The notes under the pieces are model-generated. The model worked only from the letters and a program-made list of their open reading frames with translations. It was not told where the DNA came from and searched no databases. Shown piece after piece: positions 42,432 through 50,562 of a stretch of 64,000 nt of DNA (position 1 is its first letter; the number at the start of each line of letters is the position of its first letter). The stretch is from NCBI RefSeq assembly GCF_034421375.1, contig NZ_CP139779.1:1240001-1304000 (forward strand), in the 5' to 3' direction. Source of the stretch: Microbacterium invictum. GTDB lineage: Bacteria > Actinomycetota > Actinomycetes > Actinomycetales > Microbacteriaceae. A program made the position numbers and the translations under genes.

Positions 42432-43480
42432 CGGGCGCTCCGCGGGGCGTCGATCCACGGGTCGACGAGCGTCTTGATCTGGCGGGGCCCACCGTCGAGC
42501 AGCGGGCGGAGCGCCGCCTGTTCGACATCCTCCAGCGGCACGACGGTCCGGGCGACGTCCGACCAGTCCTCGCGTGTGGCGAGGAGTCTCACCGCCTCGG
42601 GGATGTCGTCGGCGAAGACGTGGGCGACCGTCCCGACGATGGTGTACTCGCGGAGGGTGAACGACCCGAGGGGCAGGGCGGGCTCGCCGCGCTGGATGCC
42701 GACCGGCAGGATGGTCGCGCTCGGGCATGCGGCGCCCAGCACCTGGGCGAGTCCCTCGGGGCTCCCCGAGACCTCGAAGAACACCTCCGGCTCGAGTCCG
42801 GCGGCCGCGATCGCGGCGGTGAGCTCGGTCGTCCGGGCGTTCTGTGCGGCGAAGGCGCCGAGGCGACGGGCGAGCTCGAGCCTGTCGTCGTTGCGGTCGA
42901 GGACGAGTACACGCGCGCCGGTGCTGGCGGCGGCGAAGGCGATGAAAGCGCCGATGCCGCCGGCGCCGACCACCACCGCGTCCTGCCCCGCCCGCAGGCC
43001 GCTCCGCCGCACCGCGTGCACCGCGATGGCCATCGGCTGTGCGAGCCCCAGCGTGTCCGTGGTCAGTCCCGTGTCGCTGACGTCGAGGACGATCGCCGCC
43101 GGGGCGACGACATAACCGGCGAGGCCCCCGTCGCGGTGGAAGCCGAGCGTGCGGTAGGTGCGGCAGAGGTTCGTCCGTCCGGCACGGCAGGGTGCGCACC
43201 GGCCGCATGACACTCCCGCGCCGCAGACCACGGTGGCCCCCGGAGCGAGGCCGTCGACGTCCGGGCCGATCGCCTCGACCGTGCCGACGAACTCGTGGCC
43301 GAGCACGACCGGCGGCTCGGCGAGCACCTTCCCCCGTCCGAACTCCGTGGCATCCGACCCGCACACACCGCACACTTCGACCCGGATGAGCACCTCGTCG
43401 GGGCCGGGAGTGGGGATCGGCCGGTCTTCGACGCGCAGATCGCCGACCGCGTGGAGAACGGCGGCGCGCATGGTCGTCAC
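42353..43480 (-). CDS. Zinc-binding alcohol/polyol dehydrogenase, MDR family
   Basis: The 375-residue protein has catalytic zinc ligands in EVCGVCGSDATEFG and VLGHEFVGTVEAIG, four structural Cys in CGAGVSCGRCAPCRAGRTNLC-like spacing, and the cofactor loop VVVGAGGIGAFIAF near residue 180. It resembles threonine, sorbitol or glutathione-independent dehydrogenases; the substrate is unknown. GTG 43480 is chosen because it overlaps the upstream Dabb stop (GTGA); ATG 43471 is an alternative. About 30 C-terminal residues after VDPWID are antisense to the XRE gene. Confidence 0.88.
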   Translation of the reverse strand: MTTMRAAVLHAVGDLRVEDRPIPTPGPDEVLIRVEVCGVCGSDATEFGRGKVLAEPPVVLGHEFVGTVEAIGPDVDGLAPGATVVCGAGVSCGRCAPCRAGRTNLCRTYRTLGFHRDGGLAGYVVAPAAIVLDVSDTGLTTDTLGLAQPMAIAVHAVRRSGLRAGQDAVVVGAGGIGAFIAFAAASTGARVLVLDRNDDRLELARRLGAFAAQNARTTELTAAIAAAGLEPEVFFEVSGSPEGLAQVLGAACPSATILPVGIQRGEPALPLGSFTLREYTIVGTVAHVFADDIPEAVRLLATREDWSDVARTVVPLEDVEQAALRPLLDGGPRQIKTLVDPWIDAPRSARHRVAGSAIPSIARSTSTADDGAAAG

Positions 43481-43788
43481 GTCAGAGTGCCCGCTGTCAG
43501 GGGGAGCTGCACGGCCGACCGATCGGCGACGATCGGGCCGAGGTGATCGCGGTACACCTCCGAGTGCAGCGGATGGTCCAGGTACGCATCGAGGGCGGCG
43601 GCGTCGTCCACCACGGCGGCGACGGCGAAGTCGGCGCCCCCGGGCCGGAGGTGCAGGTTCGCGCCCGCCACGTACGACCGCAGCACGTCGATGCCCTCGG
43701 CCATGCGGTTCAGCGCCTCCGTCAGCGCGGCGACGCGCTCGTCGGAGACGCCGTCGACCCATCGGAACGTGACCAGGTGCAGGATCAT
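43477..43788 (-). CDS. Dabb (stress-responsive alpha/beta barrel) protein
   Basis: The 103-residue protein fits the dimeric ferredoxin-like Dabb fold: it begins MILHLVTFRWVDGVSDE and has AVVDDAAALDAYLDHPLHSE and VYRDHLGP, including the conserved His-rich turn. Dabb proteins act as small cyclases, decarboxylases or of unknown role in catabolic clusters. ATG 43788 gives the usual length; ATG 43833 would add 15 residues that do not look conserved. It is translated with the downstream alcohol dehydrogenase. Confidence 0.78.
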   Translation of the reverse strand: MILHLVTFRWVDGVSDERVAALTEALNRMAEGIDVLRSYVAGANLHLRPGGADFAVAAVVDDAAALDAYLDHPLHSEVYRDHLGPIVADRSAVQLPLTAGTLT

Positions 43789-43970
43789 GGGGTTCTCGCT
43801 CTCCTCGTCGAAAGCCGGAGCATTGTCCAGCATCAGCGGACGACGCTCTCACGCTAGACCGACCCGGTGCTGGGGGCAAGCCGACTGTACACTCTGGCTT
43901 GATAGACACTGGTGTGAGAGACACACAGACCGTCGGGCATCGCCGCCCGGCGCCGAATCCGGGAGGAACC

Positions 43971-44996
43971 ATGGTCGGTCCCCGCGTCGCCGTCGTCGGA
44001 GCGGGCGCGAACGGTGCCTCGATCGGAGCCGATCTGCACGGGGCAGGGGTCGATGTGACGCTGGTCGAGCAGTGGCCCGTCCACGTCGAGACCATCCGGT
44101 CCGAGGGGCTCCGGATCCTCACGCCCGAGGACGAGCTGCACGTGCGCCCGCACATCATCCATCTCTGCGAGGTCGCCGAGCTGCGCGCGGGTTTCGATGT
44201 CGTCCTGCTGGTGATGAAGGCCTACGACGCGGGGTGGGCGAGTCGACTGATCGCGCCCTACCTCGCCTCCGACGGCGTGATGGCGGCGGTGCAGAACGGG
44301 ATGACGGCCGACGCCGTCTCGGCGGCGGTCGGCGTCTCGCGGGCCGTCGGCGCCGTCATCGAATGCTCCGCCACGATGACCGATCCCGGGGTGGTGCACC
44401 GGCACACGCCACGGGAGCGGTCGTGGTTCGCCGTCGGGCCCCTGCCCGGCGGCGCCGAGCGGATCGAGCCCGTGGCCGATCTGCTGGCGCTGTCGGGGAC
44501 GGTGGCGCGGGTCGACGACATCCTCAGTGCCAAGTGGATGAAGCTCGTCAGCAACTGCACTCTTCTCGTGACCTCGGCGATCCTCGGCCTGCCGATGCTC
44601 GATGCCCTGCACCAGCCCGGCTTCCGCGACGTGATGGTGGCGGCCGGGAACGAGGCGCTCGCCGTCGGCGGGGCCCTGGGGTACCGGACGCTCCCGATCT
44701 TCGGCCTCGAACCGGGCGACCTCGACGACCCGCGGGGAGTGGTCGAGGTCATGACCGATCGTCTCTTCGCCGGCTTCGTCGTGCCCGGCGCGACGACCAC
44801 CGTGCTGCAGGACTGGCGAAAGGGCCGGCACAGCGAGGTCGACGACCTCAATGGCGAGGTCGTCCGCCGGGGTGCCGGGCTTGCGATCCCGACGCCGGTC
44901 AACGCGCTCATCACCGACATCGCGCACCGGATCGAACGGCGTGAGCTCGAGCCCGCGGTCTCTCACCTCGGGATGCTGCGGGCCGCGGTCAGCTGA
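43971..44996 (+). CDS. Ketopantoate reductase-like (ApbA/PanE family) dehydrogenase
   Basis: The 341-residue protein has the cofactor loop VAVVGAGANGASIGADL, the AAVQNGMTADAV and ECSATMTDPGVVHRHT blocks and the catalytic Lys in SAKWMKLVSNCTLL (about residue 189). GGGAGGA 6 bases before ATG 43971 fixes the start. In a cluster without panB/panC the reaction is probably reduction or oxidation of another 2-oxo or 2-hydroxy acid. It ends 5 bases into the convergent GntR gene. Confidence 0.85.
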   Translation: MVGPRVAVVGAGANGASIGADLHGAGVDVTLVEQWPVHVETIRSEGLRILTPEDELHVRPHIIHLCEVAELRAGFDVVLLVMKAYDAGWASRLIAPYLASDGVMAAVQNGMTADAVSAAVGVSRAVGAVIECSATMTDPGVVHRHTPRERSWFAVGPLPGGAERIEPVADLLALSGTVARVDDILSAKWMKLVSNCTLLVTSAILGLPMLDALHQPGFRDVMVAAGNEALAVGGALGYRTLPIFGLEPGDLDDPRGVVEVMTDRLFAGFVVPGATTTVLQDWRKGRHSEVDDLNGEVVRRGAGLAIPTPVNALITDIAHRIERRELEPAVSHLGMLRAAVS

Positions 44997-45672
44997 GCGG
45001 CTCGGGGGCGAAGATCCCGGGGTTCCGGCCCAGCTGGCGCCGCGTGCGCCGGATGTGGCCGGCGAGGACGCGCTCGGCCTCCTCGGTGTCGCCGTCCTGG
45101 AGGGCGGCGACGATGAGATGGTGCTCCTCGTGTGCGATGCGCCGCGAGTCCTCCGCCCACGACGCCACGTACGCCCGGCGGTAGGGGGCGGTGATGTTCC
45201 AGAGCCTGCCGACCAGCTCGCCGAGATGGGCGGTGCGGGCGGCGCCGTAGCTGCGGAGGTGGAACGCCGTGTCCAGTTCGAGGAACGCGTCGGTGTCGGC
45301 GCCGACCTGACTGATCCGCGCGGCGAGGGCGCCGAGCTCCGCGATCGCCTGGGAGGTCAGCAGCGGCGCGCTGTAGCCGAGCAGCAGCGGCTCGAGCCGC
45401 TCGCGCATCCGGTAGATCTCCTCGCATTCGGCGAGGGTGAGTCGCGCCACCCAGGCTCCGGAGTTGGGGACGACCGTGATGAGCCCCTCGTACTCGAGCT
45501 GGCGGATCGCCTCTCTGACCGGCACCCGGCTCGCGCCGAACTGCTCGGCGAGATCCTCCTGACGGATGCGGGTTCCCGGCGGGAAAGTCCCCTGCACGAT
45601 TCCCTCGCGCACACGCTCGGCAACCCGCGCCCCCGCGTCGCCGTCGCGGCTTCGCACATCCGTCGCGCTCAT
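44989..45672 (-). CDS. GntR-family regulator, FCD (FadR) subgroup
   Basis: The 227-residue protein has an N-terminal winged helix (AERVREGIVQGTFPPGTRIR, DLAEQFGASRVPVREAIRQL) and a C-terminal all-helical FCD domain with metal-binding residues suggested by LDTAFHLRSYG, EEHHLIVAAL and AGHIRRTRRQL. It should release DNA on binding an acid intermediate. The start ATG 45672 overlaps the VOC stop (ATGA), so VOC and GntR form an operon that starts at the divergent promoter near 46200. Its likely operators are the TTGGATCCA sites at 46215-46226 and 46278-46289. Confidence 0.9.
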   Translation of the reverse strand: MSATDVRSRDGDAGARVAERVREGIVQGTFPPGTRIRQEDLAEQFGASRVPVREAIRQLEYEGLITVVPNSGAWVARLTLAECEEIYRMRERLEPLLLGYSAPLLTSQAIAELGALAARISQVGADTDAFLELDTAFHLRSYGAARTAHLGELVGRLWNITAPYRRAYVASWAEDSRRIAHEEHHLIVAALQDGDTEEAERVLAGHIRRTRRQLGRNPGIFAPEPLS

Positions 45673-46199
45673 TCGCCCGGCCTCGCCGGGTGCCACAGCA
45701 GCGTCTCGGCCTCGCTCTCGTACGCCTTCCCGCCGGGGAAGCTCACCAGCTCGAGCTGCAGCCCCCACGGGGCGCGGAAGTACAGCCACGTCTGACCCGC
45801 GCTCGCACCCGCACTCGCGACGGGCTCTCCCATGATCTCCACGTCGTGCGCACGGAGGTGGGCGATCGCGGCATCCATGTCGTCGACGTATATCGCGAGG
45901 TGATGACCGCCGATGTCGCTGTTGCGCGGCGGCGGCCCCTGGCCGTCCGCGGCGTCGTAGGCGAAGACCTCGAGGTTGGTCCCGTGCCCGAGCCGGTAGA
46001 AGCGGATCTGTCGGATCTCGGTCCTCGGATGGACTCCCAGCTGCACGGCCATCCAGTCGTCATCCGCGCGCTTGGGACCCAGGCGGTAGACCGGCACCGC
46101 GCCCAGCACCTCGACGAGGAAGTCCTCGGCCTCGTCGAGGTCGGGCACCGTGATGCCGATGTGGTCCATCCCCCGCATCCCGGGTATGCCTCGCACCAT
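45669..46199 (-). CDS. VOC-superfamily protein (glyoxalase/epimerase-like)
   Basis: The 176-residue protein has two beta-alpha-beta-beta-beta halves: MDHIGITVPDLDEAEDFLVE (metal His) and GGHHLAIYVDDMDAAIAHLR (second metal His), with acidic ligands likely in EVFAYDAA and LQLELVSFPG. The MDHIGITVPDLDEA start resembles methylmalonyl-CoA epimerase and related enzymes. ATG 46199 is preceded by GGAAGG. It leads the two-gene operon with GntR and lies opposite the E1 gene. Confidence 0.87.
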   Translation of the reverse strand: MVRGIPGMRGMDHIGITVPDLDEAEDFLVEVLGAVPVYRLGPKRADDDWMAVQLGVHPRTEIRQIRFYRLGHGTNLEVFAYDAADGQGPPPRNSDIGGHHLAIYVDDMDAAIAHLRAHDVEIMGEPVASAGASAGQTWLYFRAPWGLQLELVSFPGGKAYESEAETLLWHPARPGE

Positions 46200-46214
46200 C
46201 GCGTTCACCTTCCG

Positions 46215-46226
46215 TTTGGATCCAGG
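46215..46226. promoter_or_regulatory. GntR-type operator O1 (TTTGGATCCAGG)
   Basis: The palindromic core TGGATCCA lies 16 bases upstream of the VOC ATG. It shares TTGGATCCA with the second site 63 bases away. Confidence 0.6.
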
Positions 46227-46272
46227 ATGCCACCTGTGGCGGTGATCTACCAGGAGAACCATGCCCGATCCC

Positions 46273-46301
46273 TTGCCATTGGATCCAATCAGCCGTACCG
46301 T
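46273..46301 (+). promoter_or_regulatory. Promoter of the E1-E2 operon
   Basis: TTGCCA (46273-46278), a 17-base spacer and TACCGT (46296-46301) form a sigma-70-type promoter 41 bases before the E1 ATG. The operator at 46278-46289 fills most of the spacer, which fits repression. Confidence 0.6.
46278..46289. promoter_or_regulatory. GntR-type operator O2 (ATTGGATCCAAT)
   Basis: A perfect 12-base palindrome inside the spacer of the E1 promoter. As I recall, TTGGATCCAA-like palindromes are typical of FCD-type GntR regulators. Confidence 0.7.
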
Positions 46302-46342
46302 GGGATGGCGCCCTCGGGCTGCCGACCATCGAAGGAGATGCG

Positions 46343-48532
46343 ATGCCGCGACGACGCCGGCTGGACACCGGAACCCCGTGGGTGGAGCTGCGCACCACCG
46401 CCGCCGACTGGAAGGCGGCGGACCCGGCGCTGCTGGTGACCATGCTCGGCCAGCTGCATCTGATCCGCGCGTTCGAGGAGTCCGTCCTCGACCTCGCCTC
46501 CCAGGGGCTCGTCCACGGGCCGGCGCACTCGAGCATCGGCCAGGAGGGCGGCGCCGTCGGGTCGATCGTGTCGCTGCGGTCATCCGACGCGGTCAACGGA
46601 TCGCACCGGGGGCACCACCAGTTCCTGGCCAAGGCCATCGGCCACGTCTCCGGCGGCGGTCTGAGCCTGGACACGCTGGTCACCCCCGACCTGCAGGCGC
46701 TCCTTCGCCGCACTCTCGCCGAGATCCTCGGCCTCGCCGAGGGCTTCTCCGGCGGACGCGGCGGATCGATGCACCTGCAGTGGCTGGAGGCCGGGGCGCT
46801 CGGCACCAACGCCATCGTGGGCGGCGGAGCGCCGCTCGCGACCGGTAACGCGTGGGCGCAGAAGCACGCCGGCACCACCGATATCAGCATCAATTACTTC
46901 GGCGACGGGGCGAGTCAGATCGGCTCGGTCCTGGAGTCGATGAACCTGGCCGCCACCTGGCAGCTGCCGGTGATGTACTTCATCGAGAACAACCTCTACG
47001 CCGTGTCGACCCACGCCGGCGAAGCCTCGGCCGATCCGCGGTTCTCGATCCGCGCGCAGGGGTTCAGCATCCCTGCGTGGCGCGTGGACGGGATGGATCC
47101 GCTGGCCGTGCACCTCGCCACCCAGGAAGCCCTCGAGCGGATGCGCGCGGGGGAGGGCCCCGCCGTGATCGAGGCGGAGGTCTATCGCTTCTTCCACCAG
47201 AACGGACCCTACCCGGGGAGCGCCTTCGGCTACCGCACCAAGCAGGAGGAGGCGGAGTGGAAGGCGCGCGACCCGCTGGAGAAGGCCGCGCGCGAGCTCT
47301 CCGCCCTCGGGGTCGCCTCCCCGGACGAGATCCGGGCGGTGCGCGAACAGGCCGTCGCCGCCATGGCCGACGCGGTGTCGGCGCTGACCGAGGGTGATCC
47401 CGAGAACGCCGGCCGCTCTCGCATCCGCCCCTCCCTCTGGCCGGACCCGGCGGGTGTCGACCGGGGCATCCGGGGCGACGAGAGCGAGCTGGAACGGCTC
47501 GTGGCCGCCGACCCCGCCGCGCACGCCGGAGGGTGGCGCGAGGTGAAGTTCGTCGACGCGGTCGCCGAGACGATGAACCGGCGGATGTCGGAGGACTCCC
47601 GCATCATCGTGCTCGGCGAAGACGTCCACCGCCTGAACGGAGGGACCAACGGCGCCACGAAGGGGCTGGCCAAGGCCTTCGGGCCCGACCGCGTCATCGG
47701 CACGCCCATCAGCGAGAACGGCTTCTTCGGCCTTGCGGGCGGGATCGCCCTCGACGGACGCTTCCGCCCGGTCGTGGAGTTCATGTACCCCGACTTCATG
47801 TGGGTCGCCGCGGACCAGGTGTTCAACCAGGTCGGCAAGGCCCGTCACATGTTCGGCGACAACAACCGCGTTCCCCTGGTGCTGCGCACGAAGGTCGCGA
47901 TGGGCTCGGGGTACGGCTCGCAGCACCTCATGGATCCGGCGGGCATCTTCGCCACGAGCGTCGGCTGGCGGATCGTCGCCGCCTCCACCGCCGCCGACTA
48001 CGTCGGACTCATGAACGCCGCCCTCGCGCTGGAAGACCCCGTGCTCGTCATCGAGCACGTCGACCTCTACGGCACGGCCGATCGCGTTCCCGACGGCGAC
48101 CTCGACTACATCATTCCGCCGCGCAGCGCCGCGATCCGCCGCGCGGGCGACGAGGTGACGGTGCTGACCTACCTGTCGATGGTCGCCCACAGTCTCGAGG
48201 CGGCGGCCGAGACCGGGATCGATGCCGAGGTGATCGACCTGCGCTGGCTCGACCGTGCGTCGCTGGACTGGGACACCGTGGGCGAGAGTATCCGCAAGAC
48301 CAACAACGTCCTCATCGTGGAGCAGGGATCGCAGGGGCCGTCGTACGGTGCGTGGCTGTCCGATGAGATCCAGCGTCGCTTCTTCGACTGGCTCGATCAG
48401 CCGGTGCAGCGCGTGACCGGGGGAGAGGCGAGCCCGAGTATCTCCAAGGTGCTCGAACGCGCCGCCATCGCCCGCACGGAGGAGGTCGCGCGCGGCCTCG
48501 AACGCGTGCGGGCCGAGTGGGGAGGCCGCTGA
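46343..48532 (+). CDS. 2-oxoacid dehydrogenase E1, alpha and beta fused
   Basis: The 729-residue protein joins an E1-alpha half (residues 1-350) and an E1-beta half (about 390-729). The TPP motif is ISINYFGDGASQIGSVLESM near residue 190, ending with FIENNLYAVSTH. GGSMHLQW matches the GGxMHxx block of acetoin and branched-chain E1 enzymes. The beta half has VLGEDVHRLNG, IGTPISENGFFGLAGGIAL and VEFMYPDFMWVA. It would decarboxylate a 2-oxo acid and pass the acyl group to lipoate. GAAGGAG precedes ATG 46343. No E3 gene is nearby. Confidence 0.92.
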   Translation: MPRRRRLDTGTPWVELRTTAADWKAADPALLVTMLGQLHLIRAFEESVLDLASQGLVHGPAHSSIGQEGGAVGSIVSLRSSDAVNGSHRGHHQFLAKAIGHVSGGGLSLDTLVTPDLQALLRRTLAEILGLAEGFSGGRGGSMHLQWLEAGALGTNAIVGGGAPLATGNAWAQKHAGTTDISINYFGDGASQIGSVLESMNLAATWQLPVMYFIENNLYAVSTHAGEASADPRFSIRAQGFSIPAWRVDGMDPLAVHLATQEALERMRAGEGPAVIEAEVYRFFHQNGPYPGSAFGYRTKQEEAEWKARDPLEKAARELSALGVASPDEIRAVREQAVAAMADAVSALTEGDPENAGRSRIRPSLWPDPAGVDRGIRGDESELERLVAADPAAHAGGWREVKFVDAVAETMNRRMSEDSRIIVLGEDVHRLNGGTNGATKGLAKAFGPDRVIGTPISENGFFGLAGGIALDGRFRPVVEFMYPDFMWVAADQVFNQVGKARHMFGDNNRVPLVLRTKVAMGSGYGSQHLMDPAGIFATSVGWRIVAASTAADYVGLMNAALALEDPVLVIEHVDLYGTADRVPDGDLDYIIPPRSAAIRRAGDEVTVLTYLSMVAHSLEAAAETGIDAEVIDLRWLDRASLDWDTVGESIRKTNNVLIVEQGSQGPSYGAWLSDEIQRRFFDWLDQPVQRVTGGEASPSISKVLERAAIARTEEVARGLERVRAEWGGR

Positions 48533-49851
48533 TGGCCGCCGTGGTGAGGATGCCGGCGCTCGCCGCCGGGGCGACCGAGGCCGCGATCCAGAGCTGGCTG
48601 GTCTCCGTCGGTGACGAGGTCTCGGCCGGACAGCCGATCGTCGAGATCGAGACCGAGAAGGCCGTCGTCGAGTACGAGGCCGAGGAAGCCGGTGTCCTCG
48701 CCCGCATCCTCGTGGACGAAGGCGGGTCGGCCGAGGTCGGATCGCCCATCGCTGTGCTCGCCGCCGCGGGGGAGGAGCTCTCCGACGTGGACGAGAGCGC
48801 GACGGATGCCCCGCCCGCGCAGACCCCCGCGACGACGGGCGCGGGCATGGGCACGGAATCCTCCGAGGACGGGACCCTCGCACCGCCCTCGCCGGTGACG
48901 GAGGTCGAGGCCGCGCCGGACACCGAGCCTGCACCTCCTCCCGGGCCGGCGCGCCGGCTCTTCGCCTCGCCGCTCGTCCGACGTCTGGCCGCCGAGCGCG
49001 GCCTCGACCTGTCGGGGCTGGTCGGCACCGGCCCGAACGGACGGATCGTCCGTCGCGACCTCGAGGCGCACACCGCCCTCGCCGCCGAGCCACCCTCGAC
49101 GCCGGCCGCTCCTGCCGTGCCCGCCCCCGCGGTTCCCCCCGCCGCGGCCCGCACGGAGGAAGCCCCCGCGGCCGACGTCGAGGTGATCCCCCACACGGGG
49201 ATGCGCCGCGCGATCGCGCGGCGGCTGACCGAGAGCACCTCGACGGTGCCGCACTTCTTCCTGCGGTCCCGCATCCGTGTCGACGAGCTGCTGGCGCTTC
49301 GTGCCCGGATCAACGAGGGGCGGACGAACCGGATCTCGGTGAACGATTTCGTGGTCAAGGCGGTCGCGGCCGCCCTTCGGGAGGTGCCCGAGGCGAATGC
49401 GATCTGGACCGACCAGGCGATGCACCGCTTCTCGCACGCCGACATCGCGGTGGCGGTCTCCGTCCCCGGGGGTTTGGTCACCCCCGTCGTCCGCGGGGTG
49501 GATCGGATGTCGCTCGGCGAGGTGAGCGCTGCGATCGCCGATCGCGTGGAACGGGCGCGCGCGGGACGTCTGAAACAGGGGGAGCTCGAGGGCGGGAGCT
49601 TCTCGGTCTCGAATCTCGGGATGTTCGGCACCGAGGAGTTCGCCGCCATCATCAATCCGCCGCACGCGGGCATCCTCGCCGTCGGGGCGGCGCGTCCCTC
49701 CCCGGTGGTGGTCGACGGGGAGCTCGCGGTCGGGACGGTCATGACCGTGACGCTGTCCGCCGATCACCGGGTGATCGACGGCGCACTGGCCGCGCGGTGG
49801 CTGGCAGCTTTCACGGCGAGGATGGAGAATCCGCTCAGCATCCTCGTGTGA
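48532..49851 (+). CDS. 2-oxoacid dehydrogenase E2 (dihydrolipoamide acyltransferase)
   Basis: The 439-residue protein has one lipoyl domain (Lys 43 in EIETEKAVVEY), an Ala/Pro/Glu linker, a peripheral-subunit-binding domain near residues 140-178 (ASPLVRRLAAERGLDLSGL then GTGPNGRIVRRD), a second Ala/Pro linker and the acyltransferase domain ending in SADHRVIDGALAARWL, with the catalytic HxxxDG. The linker binding domain must recruit an E3 encoded elsewhere. The start overlaps the E1 stop (TGATG). Confidence 0.93.
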   Translation: MAAVVRMPALAAGATEAAIQSWLVSVGDEVSAGQPIVEIETEKAVVEYEAEEAGVLARILVDEGGSAEVGSPIAVLAAAGEELSDVDESATDAPPAQTPATTGAGMGTESSEDGTLAPPSPVTEVEAAPDTEPAPPPGPARRLFASPLVRRLAAERGLDLSGLVGTGPNGRIVRRDLEAHTALAAEPPSTPAAPAVPAPAVPPAAARTEEAPAADVEVIPHTGMRRAIARRLTESTSTVPHFFLRSRIRVDELLALRARINEGRTNRISVNDFVVKAVAAALREVPEANAIWTDQAMHRFSHADIAVAVSVPGGLVTPVVRGVDRMSLGEVSAAIADRVERARAGRLKQGELEGGSFSVSNLGMFGTEEFAAIINPPHAGILAVGAARPSPVVVDGELAVGTVMTVTLSADHRVIDGALAARWLAAFTARMENPLSILV

Positions 49852-49911
49852 CGGCGCGGGTCCGCGCGAACGTCCGCTTGAATGAGACGAGGACAACGGA
49901 AGGATCGCACC

Positions 49912-50553
49912 ATGGCTCGCATCGCCGTCATCGGAGGAACCGGCTACGCCGGAGGACACATCGCTCAAGAGGCCGCCTCGCGGGGCCACACCGTGGTCTC
50001 GGTGGCCCGCACCGTGCCGAGCGAGCGCCTCGAGCATGTGACCTACGTCGAGGGGACGATCCTCGACGTGCCCGGGCTCGTCGCGGAGCTGCAGGGCGTC
50101 GATGTCGTCGTCATCAGCGTTCCCGCCCGGGATGACATGGCGGGCAAGGTACGTCCGGCGGTGGCAGAGCTGGTGAAGGAGCTGCCGGAGACCGTGCGCA
50201 TCGGGGTGATCGGCGGCGCCGGCGGGAGCCTTGTGTCGCCCGACGGGCCCCGTGTCGTCGACACCCCCGGGTTCACCGAGGAGTTCAAGCCCGAGGCGCT
50301 CGAGGCGATCGGCGTGCTCGAAGACCTGCAGGCAGACGCGGTCGGCCACGACTGGTTCTACGTCCACCCCGCGGGCGGGTTCGGAGCCTGGAACCCCGGA
50401 GAGCGGACAGGGAGCTACCGCGACGGCGGGGAGGTTCTCGTGACCGACGCCGACGGGGAGTCCTTCATCTCCGGTCCCGATCTCGGCGTGGCCGTCGTCG
50501 ACGAGATCGAGCAGCCCACGCACCACCGGGAGCGTTTCACCGTCGGATACTGA
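49912..50553 (+). CDS. NAD(P)-binding Rossmann protein (atypical SDR, NmrA/YwnB-like)
   Basis: The 213-residue protein has RIAVIGGTGYAGGHIAQEA, the TGxxGxxG loop of atypical SDRs, VDVVVISVPARDD and GGAGGSLVSPDGPRVVD, closely resembling the YwnB/YhfK-type NAD(P)H-binding proteins. There is no YxxxK motif, as is common in that subgroup. GGAAGGA precedes ATG 49912. It starts 60 bases after E2 and may be the last gene of the operon or have its own promoter (TTGAATGA region). Confidence 0.82.
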   Translation: MARIAVIGGTGYAGGHIAQEAASRGHTVVSVARTVPSERLEHVTYVEGTILDVPGLVAELQGVDVVVISVPARDDMAGKVRPAVAELVKELPETVRIGVIGGAGGSLVSPDGPRVVDTPGFTEEFKPEALEAIGVLEDLQADAVGHDWFYVHPAGGFGAWNPGERTGSYRDGGEVLVTDADGESFISGPDLGVAVVDEIEQPTHHRERFTVGY

Positions 50554-50562
50554 CGGCAGATC

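Noticed and set aside
43899..43970. An upstream start for the ketopantoate-reductase-like gene
   Set aside because: The added residues are not conserved-looking and GGGAGGA is correctly spaced from ATG 43971, with the cofactor loop beginning right after it.
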